A DNA stretch of 8,923 nt, taken from Candidatus Peregrinibacteria bacterium (GTDB lineage: Bacteria > Patescibacteriota > Gracilibacteria > UBA1369). The position numbers and the translations under genes are program-made. The DNA lies in NCBI GenBank assembly GCA_020849575.1, contig JADLFY010000140.1:1-8923 (forward strand). The letters run 5' to 3'. Every line of letters begins with the position of its first letter. Within the stretch, counting starts at the first letter, position 1. Positions 1-5,675 of the stretch are shown one piece after another. The notes below the pieces were generated by a model that was given only the letters and a program-made list of their open reading frames with translations, was not told the origin of the DNA and did no database searches.

Positions 1-380
1 CTATTAAATCTATTTCTCCAAAAGTAGATGAAAAGACCCGTTTGGTAACTGTCAAATTACAACTTCCTAATATTCTCTTTAAGGTTAATCAGAATATCAA
101 AGCCAAACTGCCTCTCACTACTCATACTTTAATTAGTTCTAATGATGGCAGCCAGACCGCCAGCGACGTTTTCTATATTCCGCTTGATGCTGTAACTATC
201 GGTTCAGAAAGCCAATTCGTCTATATCAATGACCATGGCAAAGCCAAAAAAGTTGAAGTTAAACTCGGCGAAATTTCCGGTGATCAGGTAGCCATACTTT
301 CTGGTTTGAATTTTTCTGATCAGGTAATAGTGGAAGGATCAAAAACTCTCACTGACGGCCAGGAAATTTCAGTAAAATAA
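1..380 (+). CDS. RND efflux periplasmic adaptor (membrane fusion protein), C-terminal fragment
   Basis: This is the last ~126 codons of an HlyD/AcrA-type adaptor, the part that links an inner-membrane RND pump to the cell envelope. The frame is already open at the left edge (first full codon at base 3), so the true start and the lipoyl and hairpin parts lie outside the window; the in-frame TTG at 42 is not a credible start. Seen: the opening segment SPKVDEKTRLVTVKLQL matches the 'vd..TRtv.V...l' signature of the beta-barrel domain. It is followed by the 'iP.dAV' strand (IPLDAVTIG) and a membrane-proximal domain with VYINDHGKAKKVEVKLG and LSGLNFSDQVIVEG, ending in a short DGQEISVK tail. The usual Gly-Met before the 'V.i.l' strand of the barrel is replaced by NQNIKAKL. 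It stops with TAA and lies 59 bases upstream of the permease on the same strand, the normal adaptor-pump order. Family assignment is confident; the substrate is unknown. Confidence 0.9.
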   Translation, partial: IKSISPKVDEKTRLVTVKLQLPNILFKVNQNIKAKLPLTTHTLISSNDGSQTASDVFYIPLDAVTIGSESQFVYINDHGKAKKVEVKLGEISGDQVAILSGLNFSDQVIVEGSKTLTDGQEISVK

Positions 381-410
381 TTTCTCTTCATTTCCGACAT
401 CAATCGTAAC

Positions 411-428
411 TGGCGATTTCAATCGCCA
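411..428 (+). promoter_or_regulatory. Perfect hairpin in the adaptor-permease gap, just ahead of the permease start
   Basis: TGGCGAT-TTCA-ATCGCCA forms a perfect 7-bp stem with a 4-base loop. It ends 11 bases before the permease ATG, so in the mRNA it covers positions -29 to -12, where a ribosome binding site would normally lie. No Shine-Dalgarno motif is present there. No T-run follows, so it is not an intrinsic terminator. It might tune the permease:adaptor translation ratio or protect an mRNA end; this is inference only. Confidence 0.4.
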
Positions 429-439
429 TCTCAAGCATC

Positions 440-3400
440 ATGAACAACAATCATCCTCAAAATTTGCCCGAAAAAGAACAGAATTCCGATTCATTATATT
501 TGCAGCAGCTGGAATTCAAACCCCGCTACAACAAAATTTTTCTGAACTTTTTCCTCAAAAATGTCCGGGTTATTTACCTGATGATTATCGGTATTTTACT
601 CTGGGGAGTAGTTTCTTTTGGCGGACTTACGCTTGAATCAAATCCCGAAGTAAAAATTCCTTTTGGTGTAATCAGTGTAGCTCTCCCTGGTGCCAGTCCA
701 TCCGATGTGGAAGAATTGGTAATCAAAAAAATTGAAAACAAAGTAGTAAATCTCTCTGGTATCAAAACCGTCAACTCCACCGCCTCTAACGGTTTTGGAA
801 CTGTATCAGTGGAATTTCGTGCCGAAGAAGATTTAAAAGATGCTATCAGACGTTTGCGTGATGCAGTGGATACAGTCAGGGCAGAATTGCCAACTGATGC
901 AACTGATCCGGTGGTTAATGAAGTTTCATTTGATAATACTCCGGTTTGGACCATGGTAGTGAGTGGTCCTTATGATAATTTTACTTTACGCCGTTTTGCT
1001 GATGATATTGATGAAGAATTAAGCAAACTCGCCGGTACCAGTGATGTTATTGTCAGTGGTGGCGATATTGCGGAAATCCGCGTCAGCTATGATCCGACCA
1101 AACTCGATCTCTACGGTCTGACCATGGATCAGATCAATGCTACAATTCGTTCCAGTAATTTGGCCATGCCTCTTGGAGAATTGGATTTGGGAAGTTTCCG
1201 TTACAATCTCCGCGTCGATTCCAAATTCCAGAGTGTTGCTGATCTGCGTAATTTGCCAATTTCCAGCATCGACAATTCTATTATTTATCTGAAAGATGTT
1301 GCCACCGTGGTAGAAAGGGCGCAGGAACGGGAGTCTTCCACTCTCTTTTCCGTGAACGGCAGTAAACCGCAAAATGCTATTACTATTAGCGTTACCAAAA
1401 AAACCGGTGCTTCCATTGTAGAATTATCTGATCAGGGTAAGGCCAAAATTGATCAACTCAAAGCCGATAAACTCCCTCAGAATTTATCCATCGAAACTAC
1501 TTATGATGTGGCCGAAACCATCCGCGAAGATTTTAACAATCTCTTCAGTGAAGGTACCAACACTATTTTGCTTGTAACCTTCATTCTTTTCCTCTTTGTA
1601 GGTCTGAAGGAAGCCTTTACTGCAGGTATAGTTATTCCGCTGGTTTTCGCTACCACTTTTGGTTTGATGTTGATTTTCGGACAGACTTTGAATTTTCTCT
1701 CGCTATTTTCTTTAATCCTTTCACTTGGTCTTTTGGTGGATGACGCGATTGTAGTGGTACAGGCTACCAAACAATATATGGCCACCGGGAAATTCACTCC
1801 TGAACAGGCGGTATTGCTCGTTTTCAAAGACTTCTTTGCTCTCATTCTGACTACTTCTCTGACCACGATTTTTGCCTTCCTGCCACTCGTTCTAGCCAGT
1901 GGTATTATCGGCCAATTTATTCGTTCCATCCCCATTGTAGTAACACTTACTCTCATTGCTTCAACCATTATTGCCCTGATTATCAATCATCCGATGGCGG
2001 CTATTCTGGAACGTTTCCGTCCCACCAGAATTCATTTCAAATTACTGATTTTACTTTTGCTGGCTGGTGCCATTGCCACTCTGAGTAATATTATTATGGC
2101 TGTTGCCCTGATTGTCATCGTCGTTGCTCTACTCATTTGGTATTTCATTTCTCTCAAAAAAGCTTTGATCAACAATGAAGAATTATTGATTCGCGAAGAA
2201 GCTTTCCCAGAGTTGATCAAAGAAAAACTTCATCATCATTATTCTGAAGATGTTCCCAAAACTTTTTGGACAAAATTAACTACTGGTGTAGTCAGACTGG
2301 AAAAAATCCTTCCCATTTATGAAAGTATTTTGCGCTGGCTGATGGACAAAAAGAGTCATTCTTACTTTGCCATTATTTTGGCTATTTTGCTTTTCGCTGG
2401 AGCAGCGGCTCTGCCTGCCACTGGTATTCTCAAATCAGAATTTTTGCCGGCCTCCGATGAAGAATTAATGTATATCGACGTCGAAGGATCTCCTGGCATG
2501 TCTATTGCCGATACCACCAAAGTGGTTGAGCAGGTTGAAGCAATTTTATTGCAGGAAAAAGTAATTCATCATTTCTCTGAAGTTATTGGTGAAGCCGGAG
2601 TAAATATTTCTGGTGGAATTTCCAGTGGAGGTGGCGCCAAAACTCAGACCAACCGCGCCCAATTTGCCGTCAATCTGGTTCCGGAAGATGAACGTCCAGA
2701 TCTCAAATCTTATCAATATGCCAGTGAACTGCGCAAAAAAGTTGAAGCTGTTGAAGGTGCCAAAGTAACTCTTCAGGAATTACGCGGAGGCCCTCCGGCA
2801 GGCGCTGATTTTGAGGTTAAATTCACCGGCGAAGATATGAATGCTCTGCAAAAAATTGCCAATGAGTACAAAGTATATCTTGCAGAAATTCCCGGCACCG
2901 TTAATGAAAAAACCTCCCTCAATTTAAGTCCGGGTGAAATTACTTTTCAGCTTAAACCCGAAGAAATGCAGCTTCGTGGCATAACTTCAGCACAGCTTGC
3001 TTCCACTCTGCGCACGGCCATTTCCAGTGCTGAAATTACCAAAATTGTTGAGGGTGAAGATGATGTCAAAATCATCGCCGAATATCAGTCCGACAAAGTT
3101 GATAGCCTGGAAAGTCTCAAAGCACTTCCCATACTCAGTCCACGCGGCCAGAAATTCCAGCTTGCTGAAGTTGTCGATATTCAACTTGGCTCCTCACTTA
3201 CCAGTATCAGTAGAACCAATCAAAAACGTGTAGTAACTCTTTCTTCCAGCGTCGAAGCCCCGGTTTTACCAGCCGAAGTTTTGACTAAATTCCAGGAAAT
3301 TCTGGCCGCCCATCCACTCCCGGCCGGATACAACGCTGAGTTTGGTGGTCAAAACGATACCAACGCCGAATCCATTTATTCCATACTCCGTGCCATGCTG

Positions 3401-3928
3401 GTCGCTTTCATTCTGATTATCGCCACTCTGGTTATTCAGTTTAATTCTTTCCGCAAAGCCATCCTCGTGCTTTTCACTATTCCTCTGGCCATGACTGGTG
3501 TATTCATCGGTTTGACTTCAATTGGTTTCACTCTTTCTTTCCCTACATTGATTGGTATTGTGGCGCTCTTTGGTATCGTGGTAAAAAACGCCATCATTCT
3601 TATTGATAAAATTAATCTCAATCTCAAAGTTGGTATCCCTTTCCAAGAAGCCATTATCGATGCCGCCAAATCCCGTCTCGAAGCAATTTTTCTCACTTCA
3701 TCAGCCACCATTATCGGTATGATTCCCATCACACTTTATGATGAAACCTGGGAAGGACTTGGTGCCGCTTTGATTTTCGGTTTGGCCGCCTCCACTTTCC
3801 TGACTCTTTTACTCATTCCAACTCTCTTCAATCTGCTTTTCGCCAAATCCGCCCAGCGGGATGAAAAAATTCGTGCATTACAGGCTCAAGCCAAGCTGCA
3901 CAGCCTTCAGAATTACAAATCTTTGTAG
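440..3928 (+). CDS. RND-superfamily efflux permease (AcrB/HAE-like), complete, with extra membrane hairpin
   Basis: Proton-driven inner-membrane exporter partnering the upstream adaptor. Seen: a ~43-residue charged N-terminus, TM1 at ~44-63, then the first porter segment opening with NPEVKIPFGVISVALPGAS followed by VEELV, which matches the RND 'P.v.V...pGAsp..VE..V' signature. TM2-TM6 lie at ~370-525 and include LLVDDAIVVVQATKQYM, so the paired TM4 aspartates are D434 and D435; Gln replaces the Glu usual after 'DDAIVVV'. The second half has TM7-like at ~642-658, a second porter region, and the C-terminal helices with VVKNAIILID (K1049, the AcrB K940 equivalent) and LTSSATIIGMIPI (T1086, the T978 equivalent). 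All proton-relay residues are kept, so it is probably active. Odd: residues ~535-572 are almost all hydrophobic and add a probable two-helix hairpin plus a ~65-residue charged linker before TM7; AcrB lacks these, and this protein is ~110 residues longer. ATG at 440 has no Shine-Dalgarno motif. The substrate cannot be inferred. Confidence 0.95.
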   Translation: MNNNHPQNLPEKEQNSDSLYLQQLEFKPRYNKIFLNFFLKNVRVIYLMIIGILLWGVVSFGGLTLESNPEVKIPFGVISVALPGASPSDVEELVIKKIENKVVNLSGIKTVNSTASNGFGTVSVEFRAEEDLKDAIRRLRDAVDTVRAELPTDATDPVVNEVSFDNTPVWTMVVSGPYDNFTLRRFADDIDEELSKLAGTSDVIVSGGDIAEIRVSYDPTKLDLYGLTMDQINATIRSSNLAMPLGELDLGSFRYNLRVDSKFQSVADLRNLPISSIDNSIIYLKDVATVVERAQERESSTLFSVNGSKPQNAITISVTKKTGASIVELSDQGKAKIDQLKADKLPQNLSIETTYDVAETIREDFNNLFSEGTNTILLVTFILFLFVGLKEAFTAGIVIPLVFATTFGLMLIFGQTLNFLSLFSLILSLGLLVDDAIVVVQATKQYMATGKFTPEQAVLLVFKDFFALILTTSLTTIFAFLPLVLASGIIGQFIRSIPIVVTLTLIASTIIALIINHPMAAILERFRPTRIHFKLLILLLLAGAIATLSNIIMAVALIVIVVALLIWYFISLKKALINNEELLIREEAFPELIKEKLHHHYSEDVPKTFWTKLTTGVVRLEKILPIYESILRWLMDKKSHSYFAIILAILLFAGAAALPATGILKSEFLPASDEELMYIDVEGSPGMSIADTTKVVEQVEAILLQEKVIHHFSEVIGEAGVNISGGISSGGGAKTQTNRAQFAVNLVPEDERPDLKSYQYASELRKKVEAVEGAKVTLQELRGGPPAGADFEVKFTGEDMNALQKIANEYKVYLAEIPGTVNEKTSLNLSPGEITFQLKPEEMQLRGITSAQLASTLRTAISSAEITKIVEGEDDVKIIAEYQSDKVDSLESLKALPILSPRGQKFQLAEVVDIQLGSSLTSISRTNQKRVVTLSSSVEAPVLPAEVLTKFQEILAAHPLPAGYNAEFGGQNDTNAESIYSILRAMLVAFILIIATLVIQFNSFRKAILVLFTIPLAMTGVFIGLTSIGFTLSFPTLIGIVALFGIVVKNAIILIDKINLNLKVGIPFQEAIIDAAKSRLEAIFLTSSATIIGMIPITLYDETWEGLGAALIFGLAASTFLTLLLIPTLFNLLFAKSAQRDEKIRALQAQAKLHSLQNYKSL

Positions 3929-4200
3929 GCATCTTTGCGATGCTGAATTCTATGAATAACCAGAATATCAATTACCTTTCCTTCGTTCACTGCAAATATT
4001 ACTCGATAATCACCAAAACGGTATCTATATAAATTTTTAAAATTTACTATTTTAGCTGCGTCTTTAAGTGGATCAGCAACAGATTTTTCTATTTGTTCAA
4101 TTTTTCGCAATACAAAGCGTTGCGCGGTTTTATCCAACTTAGCAAAATCTTTTTCAACGCGTCGTGACCATTCAAATCGATATTGTTTTTTATAGGCCAT
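3913..4200 (-). CDS. RelE/ParE-family toxin of a type II toxin-antitoxin pair
   Basis: A 95-residue basic protein of the RelE/ParE fold; RelE members cleave mRNA on the ribosome, while ParE members target gyrase. Seen: an N-terminal helical part (WSRRVEKDFAKL, then LRKIEQIEK) and a C-terminal sheet with YRYRFGDYRVIFAV, ending IDILVIHRIQHRKDAYKDL. This matches the family core 'yR.R.GdYRviy...ILv..i.HR.daY'. Candidate functional residues are R61, R66, H87, R88 and Y92, which favours a RelE-like nuclease over ParE, but this is inference. The ATG lies inside the antitoxin's last codons (11-base overlap), so translation is probably coupled. Its TAA lies inside the permease gene, giving a 16-base tail-to-tail overlap with no clear terminator on either strand. 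Length is normal and the frame is intact, so it should be functional. Confidence 0.88.
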   Translation of the reverse strand: MAYKKQYRFEWSRRVEKDFAKLDKTAQRFVLRKIEQIEKSVADPLKDAAKIVNFKNLYRYRFGDYRVIFAVNEGKVIDILVIHRIQHRKDAYKDL

Positions 4201-4426
4201 ATTTTTTCTTCATTTCATCAGTACTCAATCCGCCATTTTTCTCCCAGTCTTCCTGGGCTTCATCCAGTTCATTCAAAAAACTATTCACAGTTTGCAGAGG
4301 ACTTAGAATCAGTTGATTGTTAACAATTCTTATGGTGATCAGCTTGCCTTTAAAGATCTCTCGCATTTTCTTGGGAATGGTGATTTGTCCACGATCAGAT
4401 ATTTCCAAAATTTGTTCTACATCCAT
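4190..4426 (-). CDS. AbrB/MazE-type antitoxin (SpoVT-AbrB swapped-hairpin domain)
   Basis: A 78-residue protein in two parts. Residues ~5-46 are an AbrB/MazE DNA-binding domain: ISDRGQITIPKKMREIF is the hallmark 's.kGQitiPk.iRe.l', followed by the second beta arm ITIRIVNNQLILSP. Residues ~48-78 are an acidic helical tail (FLNELDEAQEDWEKNGGLS, then DEMKKKYGL), as expected for the segment that wraps and neutralises the toxin. It is the first gene of the pair and overlaps the toxin start by 11 bases. Autoregulation is likely, since a large inverted repeat lies 12 bases upstream of the ATG. There is no Shine-Dalgarno motif before the ATG (the preceding bases are CTTTTTAGATT). Pairing an AbrB-fold antitoxin with a RelE-fold toxin is less common than RelB-RelE or MazE-MazF, but it is known from PrlF-YhaV. 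Orphan AbrB regulators exist, but the overlap with the toxin argues for an antitoxin. Confidence 0.88.
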   Translation of the reverse strand: MDVEQILEISDRGQITIPKKMREIFKGKLITIRIVNNQLILSPLQTVNSFLNELDEAQEDWEKNGGLSTDEMKKKYGL

Positions 4427-4438
4427 AATCTAAAAAGT

Positions 4439-4467
4439 TATTACTGAAATACTGTAATTCAGTAATA
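4439..4467. promoter_or_regulatory. Candidate operator of the toxin-antitoxin operon (10-bp inverted repeat)
   Basis: TATTACTGAA (4439-4448) and TTCAGTAATA (4458-4467) are perfect inverted copies separated by 9 bases. The core TACTG recurs in the spacer (4450-4454) and again at 4466-4470 followed by AA, so the region holds four ACTG/CAGT half-sites. It lies 12 bases upstream of the antitoxin ATG and overlaps the predicted promoter, the classical position for conditional repression by the antitoxin-toxin complex. The symmetry is seen directly; the regulatory role is inferred from how such operons work. Confidence 0.6.
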
Positions 4468-4479
4468 CTGAAAAATCAA
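4451..4479 (-). promoter_or_regulatory. Possible sigma-70-type promoter of the antitoxin-toxin operon
   Basis: Read on the minus strand, TTGATT (4474-4479) and TACAGT (4451-4456) are separated by 17 bases, the ideal spacing; each hexamer matches the consensus at four of six positions. The start would fall near 4444, giving a leader of about 18 bases before the antitoxin ATG. The -10 element lies within the inverted-repeat operator, which fits repression by promoter occlusion. The hexamers are only moderate, so this is a tentative call. Confidence 0.35.
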
Positions 4480-4533
4480 GCATTTCCCTTCATCCTGATT
4501 TTGTGTACACTTTAGCCAAATAAAGCTTAACTT

Positions 4534-4884
4534 ATGCCGACCAATAATCGTCTCGCCGAATTGCGCCTGCAACTCAAAAATGAATTGGAACGTTCTATTC
4601 TCGTCGATCCGGAAGACCGCGATTTTTGGCTTGCTCAACTTCCCCAGCTTCCCGCTACTACCATTCAGAATTTGCTTGATTCCCTCACCCCCGCCAACAC
4701 CACCGTAGACAGCTATGTCGACGCAGCCCTGGCCCAGGATCAAAATCAGGAACATTTGATCACTCTCAAAGCCAAATTCGCCCGCATCAAAAAAGAGGCT
4801 CTTACTATCGAAGAAAAATCCCGCAGCAAAAGCGAATCATCCGAAACAGAAGAATTGCTCAAACAACTCGACGATACAGACTAA
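4534..4884 (+). CDS. Hypothetical protein, 116 residues
   Basis: I do not recognise this gene. It encodes a hydrophilic, acidic, probably all-helical cytoplasmic protein without signal peptide, membrane segment or cysteine. An N-terminal helix (LAELRLQLKNELER) is followed by DPEDRDFWLAQLPQLP and a short helix IQNLLDSL. A linker rich in Thr and Asn leads to a longer amphipathic helix around residues 72-95 (EHLITLKAKFARIKKEAL), and the tail is Ser/Glu/Lys-rich and looks disordered, ending LLKQLDDTD. The coding call rests on codon use like the neighbours and a clean TAA stop. The start is ATG at 4534, with no Shine-Dalgarno motif ahead. It is divergent from the antitoxin operon across 107 bases and convergent with the next gene. 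A small DNA- or protein-binding role is possible, but nothing in the sequence establishes one. Confidence 0.72.
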   Translation: MPTNNRLAELRLQLKNELERSILVDPEDRDFWLAQLPQLPATTIQNLLDSLTPANTTVDSYVDAALAQDQNQEHLITLKAKFARIKKEALTIEEKSRSKSESSETEELLKQLDDTD

Positions 4885-4898
4885 AACATCAAATCAGT

Positions 4899-5519
4899 TT
4901 AGACTCTGGCTGCCCGACTACTGTCCTGTTCTCTTTTCTTCTCAATAAAATACCGTTTGTAATCATCATTGGCTGCCAATATTTTTTTCAGAAAAGCCGG
5001 ATTTTTTTTGGCTTGAGCACTTTGTCTGATGGCCACCGCATCTTCAAAAGACACACCGGTTCCCTGCATATCATCTGGCTGATGTCTGAGTGAAAAAATA
5101 TATACCGCTCCATACAGTGATTTTTCTGTTGGCAAACTCATTTTCATGCCGAATAAATCATCTTTTCGGCTTTCCGAAAGTGTACTGATTTCATCAGGCA
5201 TCTCGGTATAAATCAAAACCAGCAATTTATCAATAATCTGTTTATATCTGCCATAAATTGGCAAAGCAGCTGACATCGCTCCAAATTGCATACTCAAATC
5301 CCATAGCAACGGCAAATCAGCAGAGTTGAATTGATTAATTGCAGATGGAGTAAATTCATCCTTGGCTGAAAGGATTTTCTTAATTGCCTGATATGTTCTA
5401 AATTCTCTGGCCACCTCATCGGGAGATACATCTCTTCTCGAATCGGTCTTTTTGGCAGCCTCATGATCAAAAAAAGCAGTGGCCCAGTCAAAATCAATAT
5501 TTTCTTTTATTTCTTTCAT
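4899..5519 (-). CDS. Hypothetical protein, 206 residues (up to 212 with an upstream start)
   Basis: I do not recognise this protein. It is hydrophilic, mixed-charge and mostly helical, with no signal peptide; the only hydrophobic stretch (LPLLWDLSMQFGAMSAALPIY) is broken by polar residues and looks like a buried helix. It opens MKEIKENIDFDWATAFFDHEAAKK and ends in a basic tail (YFIEKKREQDSSRAARV). The frame extends upstream to a TTG at 5537 and an ATG at 5525. I prefer the ATG at 5519 because a perfect TATAAT sits six bases before it, so transcription would begin at or beside this ATG and the earlier codons would not be in the mRNA. It converges on the 116-residue gene with a 14-base gap and diverges from the giant helical gene over ~156 bases, so the two could share control. 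Function unknown. Confidence 0.75.
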   Translation of the reverse strand: MKEIKENIDFDWATAFFDHEAAKKTDSRRDVSPDEVAREFRTYQAIKKILSAKDEFTPSAINQFNSADLPLLWDLSMQFGAMSAALPIYGRYKQIIDKLLVLIYTEMPDEISTLSESRKDDLFGMKMSLPTEKSLYGAVYIFSLRHQPDDMQGTGVSFEDAVAIRQSAQAKKNPAFLKKILAANDDYKRYFIEKKREQDSSRAARV

Positions 5520-5525
5520 GCTCAT

Positions 5526-5553
5526 ATTATACAACAATCATAAAAATCTGCAA
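5526..5553 (-). promoter_or_regulatory. Probable promoter with perfect -10, suggesting a leaderless transcript
   Basis: On the minus strand, TATAAT (5526-5531) matches the -10 consensus completely; TTGCAG (5548-5553) lies 16 bases upstream as a weak -35. Transcription normally starts about seven bases past the -10, here exactly at the A of the ATG at 5519. If real, the mRNA of the 206-residue protein has no 5' leader. The -10 is seen directly; leaderless initiation is inferred. Confidence 0.45.
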
Positions 5554-5582
5554 TTAAAAACTGGAATTCTGGCAGTAGTAGG

Positions 5583-5603
5583 CTCAAAAAAACGTCTCAA
5601 AAA
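5583..5603. repeat. Short direct repeat upstream of the giant gene's promoter
   Basis: CTCAAAAA occurs at 5583-5590 and again at 5596-5603, 13 bases apart start to start. The pair lies where a -35 element should be for the extended -10 promoter just downstream. It could be an activator or regulator site replacing the missing -35, or a chance match in A-rich DNA. Confidence 0.25.
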
Positions 5604-5612
5604 TGCTATAAT
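5604..5612 (+). promoter_or_regulatory. Extended -10 promoter of the giant helical gene
   Basis: TGCTATAAT gives a perfect TATAAT (5607-5612) preceded by TGn, the extended -10 form that can work without a good -35, and no good -35 hexamer is seen 16-18 bases upstream. The start would fall near 5619, leaving a leader of ~57 bases before the ATG at 5676. That leader can form a small hairpin (AGATTGC at 5617-5623 with GCAAATCT at 5631-5638, one bulged A). It has no Shine-Dalgarno motif. Confidence 0.5.
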
Positions 5613-5675
5613 ATAAAGATTGCTTCTTGCGCAAATCTCAGCTGCCCACGAACAATCAGACCAAAACAAAATACC

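Noticed and set aside
1501..1986. 161-codon minus-strand ORF opposite the permease
   Set aside because: Antisense shadow of membrane-helix codons; the plus-strand permease motifs run straight through it.
2580..2640. Gly-rich stretch in the permease (NISGGISSGGGAK) as a special motif
   Set aside because: RND porter domains commonly have a Gly-rich loop at this place; not unusual enough to report.
3929..3943. Hairpin GCATC-TTTGC-GATGC right after the permease stop, as a terminator
   Set aside because: The stem is only 5 bp, no T-run follows on the plus strand, and it lies within the toxin coding region.
4459..4755. Minus-strand ORF overlapping the 116-residue gene
   Set aside because: It would cover the start of the plus-strand gene and the promoter/operator region; its Gly-rich composition is unlike the neighbouring genes.
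4878..4911. Imperfect hairpin between the two convergent orphan genes as a bidirectional terminator
   Set aside because: CAGA/TCTG and CTAAA/TTTAG can pair, but with bulges and without T-runs; too weak to annotate.
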